A program made the position numbers and the translations under genes. Positions 40,407 to 49,969 of a DNA stretch of 64,000 nt are shown piece after piece. This DNA is from Streptomyces sp. ISL-100 (GTDB lineage: Bacteria; Actinomycetota; Actinomycetes; Streptomycetales; Streptomycetaceae). The notes beneath the pieces are model-generated. The model ran no database searches. It was not told where the DNA came from and saw only the letters and a list, made by a program, of their open reading frames with translations. The stretch lies in contig NZ_JAGGOK010000041.1 of the NCBI RefSeq assembly GCF_018614615.1, forward strand, positions 168,211 through 232,210. Direction: 5' to 3'. How positions within the stretch are numbered: the first letter of the stretch is position 1; each line of letters opens with the position of its first letter.

Positions 40407-43400
40407 GTGCATCTCAAGGCCATGACTCTCCGCGGTTTCAAATCATTCGCATCGGCCACGACGCTGCGGTTCGAACCAGGGATCACCTGCGTCGTAGGCC
40501 CCAATGGCTCGGGCAAGTCCAACGTCGTGGACGCGCTGTCGTGGGTGATGGGAGAGCAGGGCGCGAAGTCGCTGCGCGGCGGCAAGATGGAGGACGTCAT
40601 CTTCGCCGGGACGACCGGGCGGCCACCGCTCGGCCGCGCCGAGGTCTCGCTGACCATCGACAACTCCGACGGTGCGCTGCCCATCGAGTACGCCGAAGTC
40701 ACCATTACGCGGATCATGTTCCGCAACGGCGGCAGCGAATATCAGATCAATGGTGATACGTGCCGACTGCTCGATATCCAGGAGTTGCTCTCCGACTCCG
40801 GGATAGGGCGGGAGATGCACGTGATCGTCGGGCAGGGCCAGCTCGACTCCGTACTGCACGCCGATCCGATGGGGCGCCGGGCGTTCATCGAGGAGGCCGC
40901 GGGCGTCCTCAAGCACCGCAAGCGGAAAGAGAAGGCGCTGCGGAAGCTGGACGCGATGCAGGCGAATCTCTCGCGCATACAGGATCTGACAAATGAACTG
41001 CGTCGGCAGCTCAAGCCGCTGGGGCGGCAGGCGGCGGTGGCGCGGCGGGCCGCCGTCATCCAGGCCGACCTGCGCGACTCCCGGCTGCGGCTGCTCGCCG
41101 ACGACCTGGTGAAGCTGCGCGAGGCGCTGCGCGCGGAGATCGCCGACGAGGCGGCGCTCAAGGAGCGCAAGGACGCGGCCGAGGCGCAGCTGCGAGCCGC
41201 GCTGGCGCGGGAGGCGGAGCTGGAGGAGGAGGTACGCCGCCTCGCTCCGCGACTGCAGCGGGCGCAGCAGACCTGGTACGAACTGTCGCAGCTGGCAGAG
41301 CGGGTGCGGGGCACGGTCTCGCTGGCCGACGCCCGGGTGAAGAGCGCGACGACGGCCGCCCCCGAGGAGGAGCGGCGCGGGCGCGACCCAGAGGACATGG
41401 AGCGCGAGGCCGCGAAGATCCGCGAGCAGGAGGCGGAACTCGAAGCCGCGCTGGAGGCGGCGCAGCGGGCGCTGGAGGACACGGTCGAGCACCGGGCCGG
41501 ACTCGAACGGGAACTGGCCGCCGAGGAACGCAGGCTCAAGGACGCGGCCCGGGCCATCGCCGACCGCCGCGAGGGGCTCGCCCGGCTGAACGGCCAGGTC
41601 AACGCGGCCCGTAGCAGGGCCGGTTCCGCCCAGGCCGAGATCGACCGGCTGGCCGCCGCCCACGAGGGCGCCCAGGAGCGGGCCGCCGCCGCGCAGGAGG
41701 AGTACGAGCAGCTCAAGGCCGAGGTGGACGGGCTGGACGCGGGCGAGTCCGACCTGGCCGAACAGCACGAGGCGGCCCAACGTGACCTCGCCGAGGCGGA
41801 GGCCGGACTCACGGCGGCCCGGGAGGCCGCCACCTCCGCCGAGCGCCGCCGGGCGGCGACGTCCGCGCGGCACGACGCGCTGGCCCTGGGGCTGCGACGT
41901 AAGGACGGCACAGGGGCACTGCTCGCCGCGCAGCCCCGGCTGACCGGCCTGCTGGGCCCGGCGGCGGAACTCCTCACGGTGGCCCCCGGCTACGAGATCC
42001 CGGTGGCGGCGGCGCTGGGGGCGGCGGCCGACGCGATCGCGGTGGCGGACCCGGCCACGGCCGCCGAAGCGATCCGCCTCCTGCGCAAACAGGACGCGGG
42101 CCGAGCGGTGCTCCTGCCGGGCGCCCCGGCGGCCCCGGCGGCCGCACGCGTCCCGGCGGGGGCCGCGGTGCCGGCCGGGTGCGACGGGGATTCCGGCGAC
42201 GCCTCGGCAGCCGTCGGCGGCGCGCCCCGCCAGGAGGCCGGGGCCGGCTCGGCCGGTGCGCGGGGCGAGGGCGCGGCTCCTGGGTGGCCCGGAGCCGGCG
42301 ATCCGGGTCCGGGGGGCGCCGCTGCCGGCGCCGGAGTTGGCGTGCCGGCCGGGGCCGGGCACCGCGTGCCAGGGCAGGGGGGTGCGTATGGGCCGGGTGA
42401 CGAAGCTGTCGGTGCCGGGGCAGAGCGTGCCGTGGTTGTGCCGCGGCAGGAGGGCAGAGGGGCTCCGGCTCTGGTTGGCGATCTGGTGCGCGGGCCCGCC
42501 GATCTGATGCCTGCCGTGCGGCGGCTGGTGCGGGACATGGTAGTCGTCGGGACGCTGGAGGACGCCGAGGATCTGGTCGCGGCGCAGCCGTCGCTGACCG
42601 CTGTGACCGCTGAGGGCGATGTTCTCGGGGCGTACTTCGCGCAGGGCGGGTCGGCCGGGGCGCCCAGCTTGTTGGAGGTGCAGGCCTCCGTCGATGAGGC
42701 CGCCGCCGAGCTGGAGGAGCTGGCCGTACGGTGCGAGGAGCTGGCCGGGGCGCAGCACCGGGCGCAGGAGCGGCGTAACGCGAGTGTCGCGCTCGTCGAG
42801 GAGCTGGCCCAGCGGCGCCGGGCCGCCGACCGGGAGAAAACGGGCGTCGCGCAGCAGCTCGGGCGGCTCGCCGGGCAGGCGCGCGGCGCCGCCGGCGAGG
42901 CCGAGCGGTCGGCCGCTGCCGCCGCCAAGGCCCAGGAGGCGCTGGAGCGGGCCACCGAGGAGGCCCAGGAGCTGGCCGAGCGATTGCTGGTGGCCGAGGA
43001 GGCGCCCGTACAGGAGGAGCCGGACATTTCCGTGCGCGACCGGCTCGCCGCCGACGGGGCCAACGCCCGCCAGACCGAGATGGAGGCCAGGCTCCAGGCC
43101 CGTACGCACGAGGAGCGGGTGAAGGGGCTCGCGGGGCGCGCGGACGCGCTCGACCGGGGGGCGCGCGCCGAGCGCGAAGCGCGGGCGCGCGCCGAACAGC
43201 GGCGCGCCCGGCTGCGCCACGAGGCACAGGTGGCGGCTGCCGTCGCGTCCGGTGCACGGCAGCTGCTGGCCCACGTCGACGTCTCGCTCGTACGGGCCGC
43301 CGAGGAGCGGGCCGCGGCCGAAGCGGCCAAGGCGGAGCGCGAGAGCGAACTGGCGACCGAGCGCGGCCGCGGCCGGGACCTCAAGGGCGAGCTCGACAAG

Positions 43401-44264
43401 CTGACGGATTCGGTCCACCGCGGCGAGGTGCTCGGCGCCGAGAAGCGGTTGCGCATCGAGCAGCTGGAGACCAAGGCGCTGGAAGAACTGGGCGTGGAAC
43501 CGGCGGGACTGGTGGCGGAGTACGGGCCCGACCAGCCCGTACCGCCGTCGCCGCCCGCCGAGGGCGAGGAGGTGCCGGAGGATCCGCAGGACCCCCGCAA
43601 CCAGCCGCGGCCGTTCGTACGCGCGGAGCAGGAGAAGCGGCTCAGGGCTGCCGAACGGGCGTACCAGCAGCTCGGGAAGGTGAATCCGCTCGCCCTGGAG
43701 GAGTTCGCGGCCCTGGAGGAGCGCCACAAGTTCCTCTCCGAGCAGCTTGAAGATCTGAAGAAGACGCGCACCGACCTGATGCAGGTCGTCAAGGAGGTCG
43801 ACGAGCGCGTCGAGCAGGTCTTCAGTGAGGCGTTCCGGGACACGGCGCGGGAGTTCGAAGGAGTCTTCTCGCGGCTCTTCCCGGGCGGTGAGGGCCGGCT
43901 GATTCTGACGGATCCGGACAACATGCTCACCACGGGCGTGGATGTCGAGGCCAGACCGCCGGGCAAGAAGGTCAAGCGGCTTTCACTGCTCTCCGGCGGT
44001 GAGCGGTCGCTGACGGCCGTGGCTCTGCTGGTGTCGATCTTCAAGGCCAGGCCGAGCCCGTTCTACGTGATGGACGAGGTCGAGGCCGCGCTCGACGACA
44101 CCAATCTCCAGCGGCTGATCCGGATCATGGAGGAGCTCCAGGAGAGCTCCCAGCTGATCGTCATCACTCACCAGAAGCGGACGATGGAGGTCGCCGACGC
44201 GCTGTACGGCGTGTCCATGCAGGGGGACGGCGTCTCGAAGGTCATCAGCCAGCGGCTTCGCTGA
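40407..44264 (+). CDS. smc: Chromosome segregation ATPase SMC
   Basis: 1,285-residue SMC. It forms a ring with ScpA/B that organises and segregates chromosomes. N-terminal head: GPNGSGKSNVVDALSWVMG. C-terminal head: signature LLSGGERSLTAVALL and Walker B FYVMDEVEAALDD. Two long coiled coils flank a hinge (about residues 515-765). The hinge is interrupted at about 573-687 by a Gly/Ala/Pro-rich insertion (APAAPAAARVPAGAAVPAG...). This makes the protein about 100 residues longer than S. coelicolor SMC as I recall it. GTG start at 40407 with a weak RBS. Confidence 0.95.
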   Translation: MHLKAMTLRGFKSFASATTLRFEPGITCVVGPNGSGKSNVVDALSWVMGEQGAKSLRGGKMEDVIFAGTTGRPPLGRAEVSLTIDNSDGALPIEYAEVTITRIMFRNGGSEYQINGDTCRLLDIQELLSDSGIGREMHVIVGQGQLDSVLHADPMGRRAFIEEAAGVLKHRKRKEKALRKLDAMQANLSRIQDLTNELRRQLKPLGRQAAVARRAAVIQADLRDSRLRLLADDLVKLREALRAEIADEAALKERKDAAEAQLRAALAREAELEEEVRRLAPRLQRAQQTWYELSQLAERVRGTVSLADARVKSATTAAPEEERRGRDPEDMEREAAKIREQEAELEAALEAAQRALEDTVEHRAGLERELAAEERRLKDAARAIADRREGLARLNGQVNAARSRAGSAQAEIDRLAAAHEGAQERAAAAQEEYEQLKAEVDGLDAGESDLAEQHEAAQRDLAEAEAGLTAAREAATSAERRRAATSARHDALALGLRRKDGTGALLAAQPRLTGLLGPAAELLTVAPGYEIPVAAALGAAADAIAVADPATAAEAIRLLRKQDAGRAVLLPGAPAAPAAARVPAGAAVPAGCDGDSGDASAAVGGAPRQEAGAGSAGARGEGAAPGWPGAGDPGPGGAAAGAGVGVPAGAGHRVPGQGGAYGPGDEAVGAGAERAVVVPRQEGRGAPALVGDLVRGPADLMPAVRRLVRDMVVVGTLEDAEDLVAAQPSLTAVTAEGDVLGAYFAQGGSAGAPSLLEVQASVDEAAAELEELAVRCEELAGAQHRAQERRNASVALVEELAQRRRAADREKTGVAQQLGRLAGQARGAAGEAERSAAAAAKAQEALERATEEAQELAERLLVAEEAPVQEEPDISVRDRLAADGANARQTEMEARLQARTHEERVKGLAGRADALDRGARAEREARARAEQRRARLRHEAQVAAAVASGARQLLAHVDVSLVRAAEERAAAEAAKAERESELATERGRGRDLKGELDKLTDSVHRGEVLGAEKRLRIEQLETKALEELGVEPAGLVAEYGPDQPVPPSPPAEGEEVPEDPQDPRNQPRPFVRAEQEKRLRAAERAYQQLGKVNPLALEEFAALEERHKFLSEQLEDLKKTRTDLMQVVKEVDERVEQVFSEAFRDTAREFEGVFSRLFPGGEGRLILTDPDNMLTTGVDVEARPPGKKVKRLSLLSGGERSLTAVALLVSIFKARPSPFYVMDEVEAALDDTNLQRLIRIMEELQESSQLIVITHQKRTMEVADALYGVSMQGDGVSKVISQRLR

Positions 44265-44279
44265 GATGTCCGCGCAACC

Positions 44280-44424
44280 TTCAAAACTTGAACACAAGCC
44301 GACCGGTCTGGGCCACGAATTTCAGGTTCCCCACCTCTTGACTTCGAAACCTGAAGGCATAGTCTCGGCAACGTCGTTTTTACCTTCAAGTGGTGCGCGG
44401 CGCGCTGCTGTGCCCCACTTGAAG
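44280..44424 (+). promoter_or_regulatory. glcP promoter with flanking inverted repeats
   Basis: TTGACT (44338-44343), 16 nt, then TAGTCT (44360-44365) form a good promoter. Three inverted repeats surround it: TTCAA-n3-TTGAA (44280-44292), TTCAGGTT/AACCTGAA flanking the -35 (44321-44328 and 44348-44355), and CTTCAAGTGG/CCACTTGAAG (44384-44393 and 44415-44424) in the leader. These suit repressor or activator sites for a sugar-controlled gene. Confidence 0.6.
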
Positions 44425-44471
44425 TGCTTGCCCCCCACGCCAGGCGACGCGGCCAGGCACCAGGAGTTGAT

Positions 44472-45890
44472 GTGACCAGCACTGTGAAACCACTGGCGTC
44501 CGGAGCCCGCGAGGCCCACCCGGATCACCTCGGCCACGTCATCTTCATCACGGCGGCAGCCGCGATGGGCGGATTCCTCTTCGGCTACGACAGCTCGGTC
44601 ATCAACGGCGCTGTCGAAGGCATCCGCGGCAAGTACGACGTGGGTTCCGGAACCCTCGCCCAGGTCATCGCCATCGCCCTGATCGGCTGCGCCATCGGCG
44701 CCGCCACCGCGGGCCGTATCGCCGACCGCATCGGCCGTATCCGCGTCATGCAGATCGCGGCCGCGCTGTTCACCATCAGCGCCGTCGGCTCCGCGCTGCC
44801 GTTCGCCCTGTACGACCTGGCCTTCTGGCGAGTGCTCGGCGGCATCGCCATCGGCATGGCCTCGGTCATCGGCCCGGCGTACATCGCCGAGGTCGCCCCG
44901 CCGGCGTACCGCGGCCGCCTCGGCGCCTTCCAGCAGGCCGCCATCGTCATTGGCATCGCCGTCTCCCAGCTCGTCAACTGGGGCATCCTCAACCTCGCCG
45001 ACGGCGACCAGCGCGGCAAGCTGCTCGGCATCGAGGCCTGGCAGGTCATGCTCGGCGTGATGGTGGTCCCGGCCGTCCTCTACGGTCTGCTCTCCTTCGC
45101 CATCCCCGAGTCGCCGCGCTTCCTGATCTCCGTCGGCAAGGTCGACAAGGCCAAGGAGATCCTGGCCGACGTCGAGGGCAAGAACATCGACCTCGACCTG
45201 CGCGTCGCCGAGATCGAGCTCGCGATGCGCAGTGAGCACAAGTCCACGTTCAAGGACCTTCTCGGCAGCCGCTTCGGCTTCCTGCCCATCGTCTGGGTCG
45301 GTATCGGCCTCTCGGTCTTCCAGCAGCTCGTCGGCATCAACGTCGCCTTCTACTACTCCGCGACGCTGTGGCAGTCGGTCGGCATCAACCCGAGCGACTC
45401 CTTCTTCTATTCGTTCACCACGTCGATCATCAACATCATCGGCACCGTGATCGCCATGATCTTCGTCGACCGGATCGGCCGCAGGCCGCTCGCGCTCATC
45501 GGCTCGACCGGTATGGCGATCGCCCTCGCCTTCGAAGCGTGGGCCTTCTCCGCGAACCTGATCGACGGCAAGCTGCCGCACACCGAGGGCATCGTCGCGC
45601 TGATCGCCGCCCACGTCTTCGTGCTCTTCTTCGCCCTGTCGTGGGGTGTCGTCGTCTGGGTCTTCCTCGGCGAGATGTTCCCGAACCGGCTCCGCGCAGC
45701 CGCGCTCGGCGTCGCCGCCTCCGCGCAGTGGATCGCCAACTGGGCGATCACCGCGAGCTTCCCGAGCCTCTCCGAGTGGAACCTCTCGGGGACATACGTG
45801 ATCTACACATTCTTCGCCGTGCTCTCGATCCCCTTCGTGCTCAAATTCGTGAAGGAGACCAAGGGCAAGGCGTTGGAGGAGATGGGCTAA
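44472..45890 (+). CDS. glcP: MFS sugar permease, glucose transporter GlcP
   Basis: 472-residue, 12-TM sugar porter of the major facilitator superfamily. Motifs: GGFLFGYDSSVINGA in TM1, RIADRIGRIRV, PESPRFL between the halves, QQLVGINVAFYYS in TM7, and DRIGRRPL. Position between smc and ftsY corresponds to SCO5578 (glcP1), the main glucose permease of S. coelicolor, so the name is assigned from family and synteny. GTG 44472 follows GGAG at 7 nt. Confidence 0.92.
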   Translation: MTSTVKPLASGAREAHPDHLGHVIFITAAAAMGGFLFGYDSSVINGAVEGIRGKYDVGSGTLAQVIAIALIGCAIGAATAGRIADRIGRIRVMQIAAALFTISAVGSALPFALYDLAFWRVLGGIAIGMASVIGPAYIAEVAPPAYRGRLGAFQQAAIVIGIAVSQLVNWGILNLADGDQRGKLLGIEAWQVMLGVMVVPAVLYGLLSFAIPESPRFLISVGKVDKAKEILADVEGKNIDLDLRVAEIELAMRSEHKSTFKDLLGSRFGFLPIVWVGIGLSVFQQLVGINVAFYYSATLWQSVGINPSDSFFYSFTTSIINIIGTVIAMIFVDRIGRRPLALIGSTGMAIALAFEAWAFSANLIDGKLPHTEGIVALIAAHVFVLFFALSWGVVVWVFLGEMFPNRLRAAALGVAASAQWIANWAITASFPSLSEWNLSGTYVIYTFFAVLSIPFVLKFVKETKGKALEEMG

Positions 45891-45920
45891 ACCCCCGCTG
45901 CCCCTCTCCTCGAACACGGC

Positions 45921-45953
45921 ACTGCCCCGGCTCACCCATTGAGCCGGGGCAGT
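45921..45953. terminator. Perfect 14-bp hairpin serving glcP, overlapping the 3' end of the next gene
   Basis: ACTGCCCCGGCTCA and TGAGCCGGGGCAGT pair around CCCAT. The right arm encodes the final residues and the stop of the convergent LLM gene. The hairpin can therefore end transcription from glcP and probably from the other side too. Confidence 0.85.
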
Positions 45954-46903
45954 ACGTTTTCCGCGAACAGCTGCAGGCTGCGCCAGCCCTCGTCCACCGG
46001 CATCCCGCCGCACAGCGGATGCAGGACCAGACTGTCGGCGGCCAGCGCCACGCACTCGTCCGGCGTCACGACGCGGTAGACCCCCTCCTCGCGCAGCTCG
46101 TCGACGCCGGTCGCCCGCGACCGTACGGCCGACTTGATGTCCTTGGACTGCCAGGAGGCGTACGTCTGCGCCTCGTGCAGGAAGTGCTCGCCGTACACGG
46201 CCCACGTCCGGTCCGGATCCTCCGCGACATGCAGCAGCGGCGTCTCGGCCGCCGGCATCATGCAGAAGCCGTCGGTCCCGAACTCCGCCTGCCGCGCGTG
46301 GTAGTACGCCTCCAGCTCGGGCAGGTGCGCGCTCGGGAAGAACGGCAGACCGAGCCGCGCCGCGCGCCGGGCAGCCGCCTGCGAGGACCCGCCGACCAGC
46401 AGGAGCGGATGCGGCTGGGTGTACGGGCGCGGCGTGACACGCACGGTCCTGCCCCGGTACGGGAACGGCTCGCCGGTCCACGCCAGCAGCAGCGTTTCGA
46501 GCACCTCGTCCTGGAGCCTGCCGCGCCGCCCCCAGTCCACGCCCAACTGCTCGTACTCCTCCGGCCGGTAGCCGATGCCCGCGACCGTGACCAGGCGTCC
46601 CTTGCCTATCAGGTCGAGTACGGCGATGTCCTCGGCCAGCCGCAGCGGCTCGTACAGCGGACCGATGATCGCGAAGACGGTGACCGTGATGCGCCGGGTC
46701 GCGCCCAGGACCGAGCCGGCGAAGACGAAGGGGGAGGGCAGCCAGCTGTTGGCGGTGCCGTGGTGCTCCTCGGTCTGGACGGTGTCCAGGCCGCGGTCGT
46801 CGGCGTACGCGGCCATTTCAAGGGCGGCGCGATAGCGGGCCGCGTGCGTGGCGGGTGTCGCGTCGGGATCGACGAGATTGAAGCGGACCACTGTGAAGGC
46901 CAT
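45932..46903 (-). CDS. LLM-class flavin-dependent oxidoreductase
   Basis: 323-residue luciferase-like monooxygenase-fold enzyme using FMN or F420. Marks: TVQTEEHHGTANSWLPSP, RLAEDIAVLDLIGKGRL and LLLVGGSSQAAARRAARLG. Substrate unknown. The ATG at 46903 lies 9 nt after GGGGGA. The NCS1 permease gene ends 62 bp upstream on the same strand, so both may be co-transcribed. Confidence 0.88.
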   Translation of the reverse strand: MAFTVVRFNLVDPDATPATHAARYRAALEMAAYADDRGLDTVQTEEHHGTANSWLPSPFVFAGSVLGATRRITVTVFAIIGPLYEPLRLAEDIAVLDLIGKGRLVTVAGIGYRPEEYEQLGVDWGRRGRLQDEVLETLLLAWTGEPFPYRGRTVRVTPRPYTQPHPLLLVGGSSQAAARRAARLGLPFFPSAHLPELEAYYHARQAEFGTDGFCMMPAAETPLLHVAEDPDRTWAVYGEHFLHEAQTYASWQSKDIKSAVRSRATGVDELREEGVYRVVTPDECVALAADSLVLHPLCGGMPVDEGWRSLQLFAENVLPRLNG

Positions 46904-46965
46904 GACGAAACGTCCCCCTCCGCCGGATGTCGATGTGGCGAAGGGGGACGTTAGTTGACGTTGCG

Positions 46966-48414
46966 TCAGTTGGACAGGCTTCCGACCGTCTCGGGCTGCG
47001 ACGCCTTGACCTCCGGCTCCGGAACCACCGGCTTCGTCCTGGGCAGCACCGCGTACAGCACCGCCGCCACGACGACCGTCGCCGCCCAGCCCAGGCCGTT
47101 GCGCCCGATCCAGGAACCGGCGAGCGGCCCGGTGAACCAGTCGACCTTGGTGAACAGCAGGCCCGCCACCAGCGCGACGCCCCATGCCGTCATGGCCTGC
47201 CAGGCGAAACCGCCCCGGTACCAGTAACCACTGGTGCGGGTGGTGTCCATGAGCGCCTCACCGTCGTACGCACGACGGCTCAGCATGTCCACACCGAAGA
47301 CGCCGATCCACGCCGAGAACGCAACGGCCAGCAGCGTCAGGAAGGAGATGAACGAACCGAAGAAGCTCGTCGCCACCACCATCAGCAGGAAGCCGAAGAT
47401 CAGGCTGATGATCGCGTTCACGCTCACGGCCCAGGCGCGCGGCACGTTGATGCCCAGCGTCTGCGCGGTGAAGCCGGCCGAGTACATCGACATCGAGTTG
47501 ATCAGCAGCATGCCGATCAGGGCGATCAGCAGGTACGGAACGGCGATCCAGGTCGGCAGCAGCTCGCCGATGAACGACACCGGGTCGGTGGCCGACGCCA
47601 GGTCCGGCGTACTGACGGCCATGACCGCACCCATCAGAACCATGGGCAGGACGACAACGCCCGCGCCACCGACGGTCGTGCCGACCAGGCCCTTGCCCGA
47701 AGCCGTACGCGGAAGGTAGCGGGTGAAGTCCGGGCCCGAGGGGACCCAGCTGATGCCGCCGGCCGCGATGGTGCCGATGCCCGCGATCATCATCGCGGTC
47801 GAACCGGCCGGCTTGGCGAAGACGGCGGACCAGTCGGTGCCGGCGATCAGGTAGACCAGCACGAGCACGCTGAAGGCGCCGAAGAGGTACGTCGACCAGG
47901 TGCTGCACCGGCGCAGGGCGTTGATACCCAGACCCGATACGAGGAAGGTGCAGCCGACGAAGAGCAGCAGCGTCACGACGATGAGCACGGTGTTGCTCTT
48001 GATGCCGAAGAGCAGATCGAGCACGGTCAGCACGGCGTACGCGCCGGTCACCGCGTTGATCGTTTCCCATCCCCAGCGCGCGACCCAGATCAGCGAGCCG
48101 GGGAAGAGATTGCCCCGCTGGCCGAACACCGCCCTGGAGAGTGCCATGCCGGGCGACCCGCCGCGCTTGCCCGCGATCGAGATCAGGCCGACGAGCCCGT
48201 ACGAGACGATGGGCGCCGCGACGGCCACGGCCAGTACCTGCCAGAAATTCAGGCCGTTGAAGACGACCAGGCCGGCGCCCATGGTGAGCAGGAGCACGCT
48301 GATGTTGGCGGCGACCCAGGTGGGGAAGAGTTCACGGACGCGGCCCGAGCGCTCGTTGTCGGGAACGGGCTCAAGACCGCGGGTCTCTATCCCGCCGTCG
48401 GACTCGGCAGACAT
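46966..48414 (-). CDS. NCS1-family purine/cytosine permease
   Basis: 482-residue, 12-TM nucleobase:cation symporter. Family segments: ISVLLLTMGAGLVVFNGL (TM1), FGQRGNLFPGSLIWVARWGW and SGPDFTRYLP. Likely substrates are cytosine, purines or a related compound. The ATG at 48414 follows GGAG at 8 nt. The C-terminal tail is short and charged. Divergent from ftsY across a hairpin-rich spacer. Confidence 0.9.
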   Translation of the reverse strand: MSAESDGGIETRGLEPVPDNERSGRVRELFPTWVAANISVLLLTMGAGLVVFNGLNFWQVLAVAVAAPIVSYGLVGLISIAGKRGGSPGMALSRAVFGQRGNLFPGSLIWVARWGWETINAVTGAYAVLTVLDLLFGIKSNTVLIVVTLLLFVGCTFLVSGLGINALRRCSTWSTYLFGAFSVLVLVYLIAGTDWSAVFAKPAGSTAMMIAGIGTIAAGGISWVPSGPDFTRYLPRTASGKGLVGTTVGGAGVVVLPMVLMGAVMAVSTPDLASATDPVSFIGELLPTWIAVPYLLIALIGMLLINSMSMYSAGFTAQTLGINVPRAWAVSVNAIISLIFGFLLMVVATSFFGSFISFLTLLAVAFSAWIGVFGVDMLSRRAYDGEALMDTTRTSGYWYRGGFAWQAMTAWGVALVAGLLFTKVDWFTGPLAGSWIGRNGLGWAATVVVAAVLYAVLPRTKPVVPEPEVKASQPETVGSLSN

Positions 48415-48490
48415 GCATGCTCCGTGGGGGGCAGGGGTGGGGGGGCCGAATCATCATACATTCGACCCAAAAGCCCGCATGTCGGATCGA

Positions 48491-48533
48491 CAGGGGTTGT
48501 CGCGGTCCACGATATGGGCCGCGACAACCCCTG
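48491..48533. promoter_or_regulatory. 15-bp perfect hairpin in the NCS1/ftsY divergent spacer
   Basis: CAGGGGTTGTCGCGG (48491-48505) pairs exactly with CCGCGACAACCCCTG (48519-48533), 13-nt loop. A second stem, GGTGCGC-tct-GCGCACC, follows at once (48534-48550). The 314-bp spacer 48415-48728 holds no gene. The stems could be operators, a leader RNA structure, or a terminator for an unseen small RNA. Confidence 0.55.
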
Positions 48534-48728
48534 GGTGCGCTCTGCGCACCGGACTCAGCCAGCCTGATACTGGGTGCGTTGTGACTCCGCCCCAAGGGGC
48601 TTCTCGCCGGCACGGGGCCGACGACGGACCAGCCCGGCCCGCAGAGGCAAACAGCCCCGCAGGGAGAACGACCGGTCATCCATGAGGTCACGCAGGTGGG
48701 GCAAGCGGTCAAGCATACTGGGCACGTT

Positions 48729-49952
48729 ATGGAAATCCTCATCCTTGCTGTAGTCATCGCCCTGGTCGCGATCGGCGCCATCAGCGGGCTCGTGGTCAGC
48801 AGCCGCAAGAAGAAGCAGCTGCCGCCGCAGGCGCCGCCGACCACGCCGACCATCACCGCCCCGCCCGCCGAACCGCAGGTCGGCGAGGACGCGGCGCCAC
48901 CGCGCGACGAAGCGCGCCGGACCATCGAGGAGGTGGACCTCCCCGACGCGTCGACCGCCGTCGAGGAGCCCGTCGCCGTCGAGGATCCGGTCGTCGCCGA
49001 ACCCGTCGCGCCCGAGATCGAAATCCCCGAGCCCACCGCCGGCCGCCTGGTGCGGCTGCGCGCGCGGCTCGCCCGCTCGCAGAACACCCTCGGCAAGGGT
49101 CTGCTGACCCTGCTCTCCCGCGAACACCTCGACGAGGACACCTGGGAGGAGATCGAGGACACGCTGCTCACCGCGGACGTCGGCGTCGCCCCCACCCAGG
49201 AACTGGTCGAGCGGCTGCGTGAGCGCGTACGGGTGCTCGGCACGCGTACGCCCGACGAGCTGCGCGGGCTGCTCCGAGAGGAGCTGCTGAATCTGCTCGG
49301 TACGGACATGGACCGCGCGGTCAAGACCGAGAGCGCCACTGAGGTCCCGGGCATCGTCATGGTCGTCGGCGTCAACGGCACCGGCAAGACCACGACCACG
49401 GGCAAGCTCGCGCGTGTGCTGGTGGCCGACGGGCGCAGCGTGGTGCTGGGCGCGGCGGACACGTTCCGCGCGGCCGCCACCGACCAGCTCCAGACCTGGG
49501 GCGACCGCGTCGGCGCGCGCACGGTGCGCGGCCCCGAGGGCGGCGACCCGGCGTCGGTCGCCTTCGACGCGGTGAAGGAAGGTATCGCCGAGGGCGCGGA
49601 CGTCGTACTCATCGACACGGCGGGCCGGCTGCACACCAAGGCCGGGCTCATGGACGAGCTCGGCAAGGTCAAGCGGGTCGTGGAGAAGCACGGGCCGCTG
49701 GACGAGGTGCTGCTGGTGCTGGACGCGACAACTGGGCAGAACGGTCTGGTGCAGGCGCGGGTGTTCGCGGAGGTCGTGGACATCACCGGCATCGTGCTGA
49801 CGAAGCTGGACGGCACGGCGAAGGGCGGCATCGTGATCGCGGTGCAGCGCGAGCTGGGCGTCCCGGTGAAGCTGGTCGGTCTGGGTGAGGGCGCGGACGA
49901 CTTGGCGCCGTTCGAGCCGGAGGCGTTTGTAGACGCCCTGATCGGCGACTAG
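48729..49952 (+). CDS. ftsY: Signal recognition particle receptor FtsY
   Basis: 407-residue SRP receptor GTPase. N-terminal membrane anchor (ILILAVVIALVAIGAISGLVV, about 3-23), an acidic Pro/Glu linker, the NG domain with P-loop GVNGTGKTTTTGKLA, DTAGRLHTKAGLMDEL, and TKLDGTAKGG. It docks ribosome-SRP complexes at the membrane and pairs with Ffh at 57.4 kb. ATG 48729 has no clear RBS. Confidence 0.97.
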   Translation: MEILILAVVIALVAIGAISGLVVSSRKKKQLPPQAPPTTPTITAPPAEPQVGEDAAPPRDEARRTIEEVDLPDASTAVEEPVAVEDPVVAEPVAPEIEIPEPTAGRLVRLRARLARSQNTLGKGLLTLLSREHLDEDTWEEIEDTLLTADVGVAPTQELVERLRERVRVLGTRTPDELRGLLREELLNLLGTDMDRAVKTESATEVPGIVMVVGVNGTGKTTTTGKLARVLVADGRSVVLGAADTFRAAATDQLQTWGDRVGARTVRGPEGGDPASVAFDAVKEGIAEGADVVLIDTAGRLHTKAGLMDELGKVKRVVEKHGPLDEVLLVLDATTGQNGLVQARVFAEVVDITGIVLTKLDGTAKGGIVIAVQRELGVPVKLVGLGEGADDLAPFEPEAFVDALIGD

Positions 49953-49969
49953 CAGCCGGCACGCCCGGC

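Noticed and set aside
40443..43727. 1,094-codon minus-strand frame opposite smc
   Set aside because: Antisense shadow of smc with no recognisable domain.
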